Below are positions 43,477 to 52,965 of a DNA stretch of 64,000 bases, piece after piece. The notes beneath the pieces were generated by a model. That model saw only the letters and a program-made list of their open reading frames with translations, was not told where the DNA came from and made no database searches. Within the stretch, counting starts at the first letter, position 1; every line of letters starts with the position of its first letter. A program made the position numbers and the translations under genes. Source of the DNA: Fragum whitleyi (Eukaryota; Mollusca; Bivalvia; Cardiida; Cardiidae); assembly GCA_948146395.1 (NCBI GenBank), contig OX411557.1:34202077-34266076 (forward strand), read 5' to 3'.

Positions 43477-43889
43477 CTGAAATGATAAAACAGATGAAAT
43501 GATAATAAGGTCAATGTAATTAAAAAATATCGCAATAACATTTTGAAAAAAGCTGTAGTTTCGGGATTTTCAACGCTCAAAATCTTTAACTACTTTCCTA
43601 CGATTAAAATTATTTCAGTAGAGAGTGAGCTTGCAGCTGCAGAAAGATTCGAACCTTTAAAACATTTTTAAAAATATGCTGATGCTTTTGATAAGAATAG
43701 CTGTTGCGTTTTTGATCAGAACAATTTTGCGATGCGTATTCTGCCATTATCACTCTAAGACTGCGCCAATCAAGTCTATAAATTTCGTGTTCATAATTGC
43801 TGTCTCGTGCAAATTGTGAATTTTTTAAAAGCTGTTAAAAGGTTTTGGGTCTTAAATAAAAAGAAAAAAATATAAATTTAAATTACCTG

Positions 43890-43960
43890 TGGGTGACTCG
43901 ATCCCATGACACACGGCTTACTAACTCCGTTTCGTTCCCAGCTGCGCCAATTTCGACAGA
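43890..43960 (-). other. tRNA-like segment inside transposon right end
   Basis: On the minus strand TTGGCGCAGCTGGGAACG is A-box-like and GGGATCGAGTCACCC is B-box-like. A weaker similar pair lies at about 43770 (TTGGCGCAGTCTTAGAG) and 43655 (AGGTTCGAATC). Function is unknown. Confidence 0.35.
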
Positions 43961-44057
43961 TGTTCAAACGTAAGTTTTATATCCCTTTAATTTTAACTTG
44001 CCTTTGAGAAGTAAACAAAACGTGAAGTCACTTGCAATGTTGGGTGGTTGATTTGTA

Positions 44058-44250
44058 GGACCTGTTTTGTTTACATGCTGAATTCGATTACCCTTCATTA
44101 TTTCATCCCACAGTGGAAAAGCGCCCTTTACCACACGACCGTTTACAATGATTTTAGCAGGATAGGCTAGGGCCACTTTATCATCATGATGATTTTGACG
44201 GATCATTTTAAAGTTGTTCCACTGGCACTTACAATCTCTTGAGGATAGTC
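44058..44250 (-). pseudogene. L1-like ORF1 remnant, middle part
   Basis: Minus-strand frames read INRDYPQEIVSA (spanning the LINE target site) and, after a frameshift near 44225, FKMIRQNHHDDKVALAYPAK, IIVNGRVVKGAFPLWDEIMK and GNRIQHVNKTGPT. The motif order RDYPQEIV ... AYPAKIIVNGRVV is the C-terminal domain of L1-type ORF1 nucleic-acid chaperones. It is bounded by the LINE on one side and the DD82E element on the other. Confidence 0.75.
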
Positions 44251-44264
44251 TCGATTAATGCTGT
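44251..44264 (+). repeat. 14-bp target-site duplication, 5' copy
   Basis: TCGATTAATGCTGT here is identical to 50314-50327 and marks the insertion of the LINE between them. Confidence 0.95.
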
Positions 44265-44858
44265 GCCCCCAGCTGGGCGGGGGGATAGAAATAGTCGGCT
44301 GCTGTCCATGTAGTACATGGTATGACCCCAAACAAATGGACCTGCCCGTTTGCCGTGGGCTGCGACCCGTAATGCCTGATGACGGGATCCTGGTGGTTGA
44401 GTGACCTCAGGGATTGGCTAGGCCCTGTTTTTGCAACACACCACTTTGGCCCTGAGTTGGGATAAACGGGAGGTCGGGCGGGCCCGACCCGATCAATCGG
44501 CTGGTCATGTCATGCCCTAGGGCGTTTTTATCTATAGACCTGTCTTAAAGTGTTCATTGTTAACCACCGTTTTCATTAAATGACGTTTTCACTTACGCCT
44601 TAGAAGGCGGTGGCTCATGGGCCAATCGGGTAAATTTGGTGTTTGGTCGACGTTTTTACTCTCCGTTATTTTTTCATGCTTGGTTGAACTAATAATCGGA
44701 AGTATTAATTGCTTGATCTAGCCTATTTATACCGAGTATATCGGCGATGTATCCCCGGCACCTCTCCTGAGATGGAATTCCCCAGGTTAGGTGTCCCCAT
44801 TTGTAGGACTCCGAGGGCGGGTGGTTTGGAGCATCGCCGATGAATTGCAAAATCTAAT
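44265..44858 (+). promoter_or_regulatory. LINE 5' UTR / probable internal promoter
   Basis: 594 bp between the duplication and ORF1, richer in G+C than its surroundings (GGGAGGTCGGGCGGGCCCGA near 44470). It contains inverted motifs such as GTAGTACATGGTATGACC. Full-length non-LTR elements must carry their promoter inside the 5' UTR; no specific factor site was identified. Confidence 0.55.
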
Positions 44859-46217
44859 ATGGCATCATCCAAGAAAGCCAAGCGTGCGTGGTCAGATTCT
44901 GAAGAAGAATCACAATTTTCACAATCATTTTCAAGGTTCATCGTGGTTGAAAGTATCGACCCAGAAACCCCAGTAACGGAATTGTCACCCTTTGTCATTG
45001 AGAAACAAATACAAGCAATCTTAGGTACTCCCAAATCTGTAAAATCATTAAGAAATGAAACTCTGTTGGTAGAAGTCTGCAAGAAAAAGCAATCTGAGCA
45101 TCTATTGAAAACAAGAACTTTCTTCAATATAAAAGTTAAAACATATCCTCATGAGAGGCTTAATACCTCAAAGGGTGTTATAAGATGTAAAGATCTATCC
45201 AAATGTAATATTCATGAGATCAAGGAAAACCTAAGGAACCAAGGAGTGACAGAAGTGAAACGCATCGAATTCAAAAGAGATGGTAAAATTGTCAAAACAA
45301 ATACTTATATACTTACCTTTGACGAACCGACACTTCCCCAAGACATCAGAATTGGGTATCAGATTGTAAAGGTGGATGTTTTTGTTCCAAATCCGCTCAG
45401 GTGCTTTAACTGTCAAAGGTTCGGTCACCATGAAGATAGATGCTCAAGTGTCAAAGTTTGTAGAAAATGTAGCTATACTGGGCCTGAAGATGAACACTAT
45501 GAGGATGATTGTGAAAATGACCTAAAATGTTTTAACTGTGGACAAGCACACGCAGCAAATTCAAGACAATGTCCAAAATTTATAATACAAAAAGAAATAC
45601 TTGAGGTGAAGTTTAGAAAGTCTGTCTCCTTCTATGAAGCTAAAAAGATTGTCGAGTCCAGACACTCAGAGAGTAGCTATGCAAGCAAAGCTAAATCTGA
45701 TGGAGTTGAAAGAAATAAATCTCACCAGTGTGATTCTTGTGAGAAGCTGTTGAAAATAGTGACAGAATTATTTCCTCAAGCGAAAGAAAAAATTCAGCAA
45801 GCATTGTCTCGAGAAACATTAGAGTCAGAGTCTTCAATGAAAAAGGATAAAAACAAATCCTCTTCTGATGAAGCAGACATATCTACTGTTCAATCAGCAA
45901 ATGTCATTCAAGTTGAAAATACAAGCTCGTCTAAAAGTAAAAATAACAACGTTGTTAAACCAGAGACTGTCCGCCAGAGGAAGATACGCCTTCAGTTAGA
46001 GAAGGCTCATCCTCCCTCGGTTGACGCTCAAAAACACTCAACTCCTCCAGTTTCGACTGGAAATCGTTTCGCTCAATTGAGCGATTCAGGTGAGGAAGAC
46101 ATGGATGTACCGGAGGGCTCGCCTCCAAAACCTCCAGATCGGCCTCCTTCAAATCAAAAGCATTCAGATGCGATAAGGCAGGGTGCTAACAAAATTAACT
46201 TAACAGGAGTCAAATAA
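44859..46217 (+). CDS. LINE ORF1, gag-like zinc-knuckle protein
   Basis: 452 residues from MASSKKAKRAWSDSEEES. An RRM-like or chaperone region spans roughly residues 20-175. Three zinc knuckles follow: CFNCQRFGHHEDRC (~181), CRKCSYTGPEDEHYEDDC (~201) and CFNCGQAHAANSRQC (~224). The C-terminal half is charged and low in complexity (SSSKSKNNN, PPKPPDRPP). I-group ORF1 proteins coat element RNA and help target-primed reverse transcription. The ATG is the first after the 5' UTR. The stop TAA overlaps the ORF2 ATG. There are no internal stops or frameshifts. Confidence 0.9.
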   Translation: MASSKKAKRAWSDSEEESQFSQSFSRFIVVESIDPETPVTELSPFVIEKQIQAILGTPKSVKSLRNETLLVEVCKKKQSEHLLKTRTFFNIKVKTYPHERLNTSKGVIRCKDLSKCNIHEIKENLRNQGVTEVKRIEFKRDGKIVKTNTYILTFDEPTLPQDIRIGYQIVKVDVFVPNPLRCFNCQRFGHHEDRCSSVKVCRKCSYTGPEDEHYEDDCENDLKCFNCGQAHAANSRQCPKFIIQKEILEVKFRKSVSFYEAKKIVESRHSESSYASKAKSDGVERNKSHQCDSCEKLLKIVTELFPQAKEKIQQALSRETLESESSMKKDKNKSSSDEADISTVQSANVIQVENTSSSKSKNNNVVKPETVRQRKIRLQLEKAHPPSVDAQKHSTPPVSTGNRFAQLSDSGEEDMDVPEGSPPKPPDRPPSNQKHSDAIRQGANKINLTGVK

Positions 46218-49200
46218 TGTGTAGTTTTCTACTTCCATTGATAAGTGGTATTATTTATTCATTAATCTCCATTATGGCGAATAACATTATACAATGGAAT
46301 TGTCGCAGCATCAAGGCTAATTTTGAAGAACTCCAACTTCTAGTTTCGAAAGAAAAACCAGTTGCAGTTTGTTTACAAGAAACATTTCTAAAAGATACAG
46401 ACAATTTTTCCTTGAAATATCACTCTTGCTATTTGAAGAACTTTACAGAGCGTGAGAAAGCATCTGGTGGTGTTGGGATTATTGTAAATAATAATATCCC
46501 TCACCGTCGAATCAGTTTAGACACCTCTTTGCAAGCAGTGGCTGTAAGTTTCTCTCTCAATAAAACTATTACACTGTGCTCGGTTTATCTTCCTCCTAGT
46601 TCCCCGTTAGATGGTAGAAAACTTGACAGTCTCGTTGACCAGCTACCTCAACCTTTTATACTTGTGGGGGATTTTAATTCTCACCATAAATTATGGGGAT
46701 GCTCCAATACAGACGACAAAGGTCGTTCTGTTGAGGATTTTGTAACACGGCATGATCTTGTTTTATTGAATGATAAATCTAAGACTTACCTCCATCCTGC
46801 AACAGGAAATTATTCTTCACTAGATTTGACTATTTGCAGTCCTGATATTTTTCCCGAATTTTCATGGAAAGTTCTTTCCGACCTTCATGGTAGTGACCAT
46901 TTCCCTATTCAGATCTCTGAATTAGGACCATCTGTTCAGGAGCGCCCTAGGCGTTGGAGACTCCATAAGGCTAATTGGGAAATTTTTAAAACCACCTGTG
47001 AACAGTCAATAAATTCAGAAGCCTTTGATGACTGTGAAAACTCTGCAGACTTGTTTACATCTTTACTATATTCCGCTGCAGAAAAAAGTATTCCACAAAC
47101 ATCGCCTGACCCAAAAAATCCAAACAAGCCATGGTTCAATGATGATTGCAAAAAGGTTATAGCCGACAGAAATCGTGCTCTTAGAGCATTTGGCTTAAGG
47201 CCTTCAAAGGAAAATCTTTACAAATTTAAAATTGCACGTGCAAAAGCACGTCGCACTATAAAACAAAGTAAGCGTTCATCTTGGAGACAGTATGTATCTA
47301 GATTAAATTCTAGATCATCTGTCAAAAAGACTTGGGACATGATACGTAAAATTAGTGGGAAGAATACATCATTAAGTGTTGGTCATCTTAAAACAGATGA
47401 AAATAATACAGTTTCTTCGAAACATGATATTGCCAATGTCTTAGCAGACACGTTTGCCAGGAAATCTTCCTCTACTAATTATTCACCTACGTTTCAGAAG
47501 TTTCAAGGTGAAAAAGAAAAGTCTAAACTTAATTTTAGTTCCAGAAATCTGGAACACTATAATAGAGACTTTTCCGTTAAGGAATTGAAAAAAGCTTTAA
47601 AAAAGTGTCATGACACTGCTGTTGGGTCAGATGCTATTCATTATCAATTCCTCAAACGTTTGCCGTCTCGTTCCCTTCATTGCTTACTTGACATTTATAA
47701 TCAGGTATGGACAACGGGAAGCATTCCAGCCTCTTGGCGGGAAGCTATCGTTGTTCCAATACCTAAACCAGGTAAAGAATCCACAAATCCATCTAATTAT
47801 CGCCCTATTGCTTTAACTAGTTGTATTTGCAAAACCATGGAAAGAATGGTAAATGATCGTCTTGTCTGGTTTCTTGAAAAGAACCACCTTATTACTCAAG
47901 TCCAAAGTGGCTTTCGTAAACAAAGAAGCACTCTTGATCATCTTGTCCGCTTCGAGACATTTATTCGAGAAGCCTTTATAAAGAAGGAACACGTTGTTTC
48001 TGTCTTTTTCGATCTTGAAAGTGCTTATGATACCACATGGAAGTATGGAATTATGAACGACCTCTATGATTTCGGTATACGAGGTCGCCTTGCCTATTTC
48101 ATCTCTGCATTTTTGGATGAACGGCAGTTTAGAGTCCGGGTTGGAGACACTTTATCTGATCCTCATGAACAAGAAATGGGCGTTCCCCAGGGGAGTATTT
48201 TATCGGTGACACTATTTAGTGTCAAAATAAACAACATCGTTAAAACGGTTTGTCCTGGCGTGGAATGCTTCCTTTATGTTGATGACTTCTGCATCTGTTA
48301 CAGATCAAAACACATGTATACAATTGAAAGACAGTTGCAGCAAGTTTTAAACAACCTTTCAAAATGGTCCAATGAAAACGGCTTCAAGTTTTCAAAGACA
48401 AAAACTAAATGTATGCATTTTTGTCAATCAAGAAAAATGCATTCCGATCCAGAATTAAAGTTGGACGGAGTGCCGATTGAAGTTGTTAAGGAATTTAAGT
48501 TTTTAGGACTCCTTTTTGATTCTAAACTGTCGTTTATTCCGCATATTGACAATTTGAAAAATAAATGCCAAAAGGCACTTAATATTTTACGTGTTGTATC
48601 CAGTATGGATTGGGGAGCCGATAAAAAGGTTCTATTGCGACTTTATAGGGCACTTGTTAGATCAAAGCTAGATTATGGCTGTGTTGTTTATGGCTCAGCG
48701 CGTCCTTCATACCTTCGCAAACTTGATACTATACATAATCAGGGATTGCGCTTGGCGTTGGGCGCATTTAGAACATCACCAGTTAACAGTCTATATGCAG
48801 AAGCAAATGAGCCTTCCTTAAATTTACGCAGGAAAAAACTTTCTATGCTGTACTATCTAAAACTCAAATCAAACCCCGATAACTCCACTCATAAAGTTGT
48901 TTTTGAACCAAAATATAGAGAGTTTTTTGAAAAGAAAAAGAACCCTATACTTCCCTTTAGTTTTCGCTGTGAAGCTGATGTTAACTCTCTAGATTTTGAC
49001 CTAGAGGACGTGGCAGAACATATTGTTCCTGATGTTCCTTTGTGGACATATAAAAGTCCCACGTTTCTTTATGATCTTGCTTCAAGCAAAAAGGATACAA
49101 CAGATCCAATTATTTTTAAAACAAAATTCTTGGAAGTCAAAGAAAAATACACATCATATGAAGAGATATACACGGACGGTTCAAAAGATGGCGAAAAAGT

Positions 49201-49960
49201 TGCTTCAGCAACTATTTTAGATGGCGAAAAATATCAATTCCGCCTTCCTAATAACTCTTCTATTTTTTCAGCCGAGCTTAAGGCCATTGATCTCGCACTC
49301 GATCATATAATCGCAGAACGATTCTCTCGTTATGTTATATACACTGACTCTATGTCAAGCATGCAAGCGATTGAGCAAGAGAAAACTGACAATCCCCTTA
49401 TCGTAAGGCTACTTGATAAAATTGCTCAGCTTAATAATGTTGATCTCGTTTTCTGCTGGCTTCCAAGCCACATTGGTATTCGTGGTAATGAGGAGGCAGA
49501 TAAAGCTGCCAAGGATGCAATATCACTTGAGATTTTACCTTTTGAAGTACCTTTTACTGATTTTAAACCCTTAATTCATTGTTTTATTCATGATGTCTGG
49601 AGGAACTGCTGGTCTGATCCTGCTAATCAAAATAATAAACTATATTCTGTGCGACAGGATCTTGGCGATTGGCTACCTGGTTACAGGTCAAGCCGTCGAG
49701 AAGAGCTTATCCTGACTCGCATACGCATTGGTCATACTCATCTGACACATTCCTATCTTTTAAAAGGAGAAGAGATGCCAATGTGCATTCCGTGTAACGC
49801 TCCTCTTACTGTCAAACATATTTTTATTGATTGTATTGACTTTTCTTTAATTAGAGACAGGTATTTTAAAGTTGATAGTATGAGGCAGCTGTTTGACATG
49901 GTCAAATTAGAACTTATATTTGATTTTCTTAAAGCAATTCATTTATATAGTAAAATCTAA
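46217..49960 (+). CDS. LINE ORF2: endonuclease, reverse transcriptase, RNase H
   Basis: 1247 residues. The apurinic-like endonuclease (~20-235) has IIQWNCRSI, LQETF, GDFNSHH and HGSDHFP. The reverse transcriptase (~455-760) has VFFDLESAYDTTW (motif A), GVPQGSILSVTLF (B) and FLYVDDFC (C, YVDD at 687-690). RNase H has IYTDGSKDG (984), FSAELKAIDLAL, IYTDSMSSM and WLPSHIGIRGNEEAD. A CCHC-like end follows (CIPCNAPLTVKHIFIDC). It performs target nicking, cDNA synthesis and RNA removal. The start could be the ATG at 46217 or MANN at 46274, directly before the endonuclease. All catalytic motifs are intact. Confidence 0.93.
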   Translation: MCSFLLPLISGIIYSLISIMANNIIQWNCRSIKANFEELQLLVSKEKPVAVCLQETFLKDTDNFSLKYHSCYLKNFTEREKASGGVGIIVNNNIPHRRISLDTSLQAVAVSFSLNKTITLCSVYLPPSSPLDGRKLDSLVDQLPQPFILVGDFNSHHKLWGCSNTDDKGRSVEDFVTRHDLVLLNDKSKTYLHPATGNYSSLDLTICSPDIFPEFSWKVLSDLHGSDHFPIQISELGPSVQERPRRWRLHKANWEIFKTTCEQSINSEAFDDCENSADLFTSLLYSAAEKSIPQTSPDPKNPNKPWFNDDCKKVIADRNRALRAFGLRPSKENLYKFKIARAKARRTIKQSKRSSWRQYVSRLNSRSSVKKTWDMIRKISGKNTSLSVGHLKTDENNTVSSKHDIANVLADTFARKSSSTNYSPTFQKFQGEKEKSKLNFSSRNLEHYNRDFSVKELKKALKKCHDTAVGSDAIHYQFLKRLPSRSLHCLLDIYNQVWTTGSIPASWREAIVVPIPKPGKESTNPSNYRPIALTSCICKTMERMVNDRLVWFLEKNHLITQVQSGFRKQRSTLDHLVRFETFIREAFIKKEHVVSVFFDLESAYDTTWKYGIMNDLYDFGIRGRLAYFISAFLDERQFRVRVGDTLSDPHEQEMGVPQGSILSVTLFSVKINNIVKTVCPGVECFLYVDDFCICYRSKHMYTIERQLQQVLNNLSKWSNENGFKFSKTKTKCMHFCQSRKMHSDPELKLDGVPIEVVKEFKFLGLLFDSKLSFIPHIDNLKNKCQKALNILRVVSSMDWGADKKVLLRLYRALVRSKLDYGCVVYGSARPSYLRKLDTIHNQGLRLALGAFRTSPVNSLYAEANEPSLNLRRKKLSMLYYLKLKSNPDNSTHKVVFEPKYREFFEKKKNPILPFSFRCEADVNSLDFDLEDVAEHIVPDVPLWTYKSPTFLYDLASSKKDTTDPIIFKTKFLEVKEKYTSYEEIYTDGSKDGEKVASATILDGEKYQFRLPNNSSIFSAELKAIDLALDHIIAERFSRYVIYTDSMSSMQAIEQEKTDNPLIVRLLDKIAQLNNVDLVFCWLPSHIGIRGNEEADKAAKDAISLEILPFEVPFTDFKPLIHCFIHDVWRNCWSDPANQNNKLYSVRQDLGDWLPGYRSSRREELILTRIRIGHTHLTHSYLLKGEEMPMCIPCNAPLTVKHIFIDCIDFSLIRDRYFKVDSMRQLFDMVKLELIFDFLKAIHLYSKI

Positions 49961-50313
49961 TTTTAGGTTATATTTACCGTTCTTCATCTTTATTTTTTAA
50001 AATGTTTTATAAAATTTTACCGTTTTCAATAGCCTTTTTGGTTATTATTTCTTTTTTGGTTGAACAACTCTTTTGGATTTATTAGTTTACATCGATTTGT
50101 TTTATAATTTTGTTTATTTGAATTTAATACACGTATGAATGATCACTTTTTTTAATTTTCCGGTCGAGTGGACTCGCACATGGGCCGTTCTCCAGATCTG
50201 GGGAGAGTCCATGTGCTTTCGTGCTCACGTCGGATTATTCCAGCTTTATACACGAGTGTTTGTGCCCAACATGACCTTAGTAGTCGACGGGCCGTAAAGC
50301 AATATTCATTCAT
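49961..50313 (+). other. LINE 3' UTR with hairpin and (ATTC)n end
   Basis: An AT-rich part is followed by a stem: GCACATGG (50176) pairs with CCATGTGC (50209), enclosing CCAGATCTGG. The end is three ATTC units (50304-50315, the last sharing two bases with the duplication). Such a terminal stem may be recognised by the element's reverse transcriptase; that is inference. Confidence 0.7.
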
Positions 50314-50327
50314 TCGATTAATGCTGT
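50314..50327 (+). repeat. 14-bp target-site duplication, 3' copy
   Basis: TCGATTAATGCTGT, identical to 44251-44264. Confidence 0.95.
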
Positions 50328-50960
50328 ATGGTGTGCCCTTAGGTAGATTAGCTTTAGAAATGATAAGTTGACAGTCTTGAAAGTCTCTAAAGGCACAATG
50401 ATCGGACGATCTGAATCGCGTTTAAAGCGACCTAGTCTATGCGCTCGGTCAGTACAAATTGTGTCATTGATCAGAAGCTTGTCTCTTAGGAAAACATCAT
50501 TTTTTTAACAGACTTCTCCCCTTTCCTCCTTGAATCCGTTAAATAGAAGATTCTTACGGCGACTTCTAGCCTCGATGTTGACAGATTTGTATTCGAGCAG
50601 GAGCAATCTCGACTCGTGATCATCAATTGACGATTTGTTTAAGGCAACATTAAAACTTATGTTTAGACACTGTGTAATTTTGTCCTCAATGTTTGATAGA
50701 GATTCTGCGTTAGCGTTAAACCTTGTAAATAAAGCCGACAGTTTTTCATCAGTGCTAGTGTTTTAAAATGTTCAATCTCTATCTTACTTTGTGTATCATT
50801 GTTGCTTGATCTCGTCTTGCGCTTTTTGGCTCGTTGTTTACTAAAATCGTTCAACGATGAGTTTTGAAAAACGTTACCGTCTCCATGCTGTCCGCCATTG
50901 TGTCCGCCATTTTGAAGGTTATCCATTTGATCCAAGAAATTATCCAATTTGCCCTCTATC
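50315..50960 (-). pseudogene. L1-like ORF1 remnant, 5' part
   Basis: On the minus strand it starts near NQIEGKLDNFLDQMDNLQNG, with a basic KQRAKKRKTRSSNN stretch. After a frameshift (~50765) it continues DEKLSALFTRFNANAESLSN, then a coiled-coil-like region, RRKNLLFNGFKEE (RRM start) and a stop. Another frame then gives FLRDKLLINDTICTDRAHRL, GRFKRDSDRPIIVPL and SKANLPKGTPYSINRDYP at the LINE target site. This is the L1-type ORF1 order: coiled coil, RRM, C-terminal domain. At least three frame breaks show it was dead or dying. Confidence 0.75.
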
Positions 50961-51149
50961 TGGTTGTAAATTTACCTCCAAAGTACTATAAAAAGGTCCA
51001 TTCACTATTTCTCTATTACGATATAAATTTAAGTCCTTGTTGGTTTTGAAACTTTAAAAAAAAACAAAGAAAAGCTTCAGAGGTGAAAGGCGCGTGTCCT
51101 CATTTGTCTAACCGGAAGTAAAAAAAATGTACAAGTCTGAATAAAGAGT

Positions 51150-52071
51150 TTTTCTTCATATTTGGGCCCCACCCGGGCGCAATCCTTTTTACATAGAACC
51201 AAAGATAGAAAATATTTAAAAATCTTCTTCTCTGAAACCAGAAGGCAGACAGCATTCATATTTGGTATGTAGCATCATATAGTGGGCCTTTACCAAGTTT
51301 GTTCATATCAAGACCCTGGGGTCATATTTTGGCTTTGCCCGGGCGCATCCCTTTTAGCTGTTCCGAGCACGTAGGGTAAAAAAAGAAAAATCTTCAAAAA
51401 TCTTCATCTCTGAAACCAAAAGGCAGACAGCTTTCATATCCGGTATGTAGCATCATCAAGTGGATCATTACCAAGTTGATTCATATCAAGATTCTGGGAT
51501 CATATTTGGGTTCCACCCGGGCGCAACCCTTTTATACATAGAATCAAAAAGCGAAAGTCTTTAAAAATCTTCTTTTATGAAAACAGAAAGCACACAGCTT
51601 ACATATGTTTTATTTAGCATCATCATTTAGCATCATCTAGTGGGCCCCTAACAAGTATGTTCATATCAAGACCACTTGGTCATATTTGGGCTCAAACCAG
51701 GCGCATTCCTTTAAGGTCATCTGAGCATGATGTGTGAAAATAGGAAAATTTTCAACAATCTTCTTCTCTGAAACTAGAAGGAAGACAGCTTTCATATTTA
51801 GTATGTAGCATCATCTAGTGTACCTTTACCAAGATTGTTCATATCAAGACTCTGGGATCATATTTTGGCTCCAACCAGGTGCATCCCTTGTTACATAGAA
51901 TCAAAGAGCGAAAAGGCATATCCTTCTTGCTCTTAGCTGAAAATATTCCATGGTATTGATCTTACATAGAAATTATCTCCTTGTTGACATCTGCCTATTT
52001 CATTAATGTGATGTCCCGGGGGTCAAATAGACTCAGGTGAGCGGTCTAAGACCATCATGGTCCTCTTGTTT
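51150..52071 (+). mobile_element. Satellite-bearing element, end type 1, 5' truncated
   Basis: About four ~180-bp monomers (CTTCTTCTCTGAAACCAGAA, GGCAGACAGCTTTCATAT, CATCATCTAGTGGGCC, CAAGACCCTGGGGTCATAT, ACCCGGGCGCA) precede a type-1 end: CTCAGGTGAGCGGTC, hairpin AAGACCATCATGGTCCT, CTTGTTT. No 5' hairpin was found. The monomer differs from the other arrays except for the shared block. Confidence 0.75.
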
Positions 52072-52965
52072 AAACACTTGTCTCAATCAGACAACCATGC
52101 ATTTTGAAAATGGCATTATACAAGAACTCAATACAATTTCTGTTTTATCCAAAGACTCCTTTTATATGCGAAATCAGTCGCCAATTCTACACCGTGCGAA
52201 TCAAACTTTCGCGCAAGCATAATATTTATCGATAAGGCGGCGATGAGCCTACCGTGTTTTTCCGTGGTCTAAGGGAGACAACAACTTATTCGCTAAAGTG
52301 GTAGTCGTTATGACTTCCTATTTAAGACAACGTTGAGCTAGCTTTGTTTTCTCATCTAGAATACCTAACAAATTTAGGTAATCTTCTTGGAAATTTGAGG
52401 AGAATCAAAACAAGCAAAACAGTGCCTCGCAATTCAAACTTATGCAACAAGCGATAATTAGGTCAAGAATCTTCCACTGTCCCTTATGAACTTTTATGCA
52501 CCAGTTTTTTGTACGCCATTTTAGTCGCCTAACACTGACATCTCTCAGTCTGTCACTCAGAGCAATGCAAGAGAAGTTACCACAAATGTGAATTTGCGAT
52601 GGGGTATAGAGAGTCAACAATCAACGTTAACCTTGAAAGTGCAGCTGTTTTTGCAATATTTGATTTGTTTCCTATTTATATACGTCTTTGGTGCTTTTTT
52701 GACGGTTTACCTTGAAGTTACTAATTAATCATTAACACCCATTGACACATTTCTTTGAAAAATATTGGCTATGGATATGGTTTAGGAAAAAAAAAATAAT
52801 AAGTTTTTTCCTTATTTTAACAGCATGAATGTCGTTTTCAACTTTCGTGTTAAGTTTTTAACTGTATCCTTGAAATGGCTCCGACCGTTCACTTCTTGAT
52901 GTTGTTCTTAATGTCAAATATTATTACAACTTCGTATAACTTAAGGAAGAGTTTATCATTCACTG
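52072..52965. other. Non-coding stretch, no feature recognised
   Basis: Short frames (for example 52405-52620 minus) have no recognisable motif. A weak AT-rich gradient leads into the CCGAT element. Confidence 0.35.

Larger units (their letters stand above)
41785..44055 (-). mobile_element. DD82E (Sailor-like) Tc1/mariner-type transposon
   Basis: 44-bp terminal inverted repeats (41785-41828; 44012-44055) differ at 8 positions. The inner 32 bp (CCAACATTGCAAGTGAC...GTTTTGTTTA) differ at only two. TA dinucleotides flank both ends (41783-41784, 44056-44057). The 2.27-kb element carries one minus-strand transposase ORF and AT-rich spacers. It interrupts the L1-like ORF1 remnant, and the flanking reading frame resumes when the element and one TA are removed. 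The low TIR divergence and intact ORF argue for a fairly recent insertion. Confidence 0.9.
44265..50313 (+). mobile_element. Full-length I-group LINE (Nimb-like), apparently intact
   Basis: The 6.05-kb non-LTR retrotransposon has a GC-rich 5' UTR (44265-44858), ORF1 and ORF2 joined by a TAATG overlap, and a 350-bp 3' UTR ending (ATTC)n. A perfect 14-bp target-site duplication flanks it. ORF2 has endonuclease, reverse transcriptase and RNase H domains, as in the I group. RNase H plus a three-knuckle ORF1 in a mollusc-like genome suggests Nimb. Both ORFs are uninterrupted and the duplication is perfect, so this is a young and possibly competent copy. Confidence 0.9.

Noticed and set aside
44723..45127. 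134-codon minus-strand frame opposite LINE ORF1, and similar shadows at 46936-47151, 47610-47816 and 49023-49220
   Set aside because: They overlap the clearly coding LINE ORFs in other frames and have no motifs.
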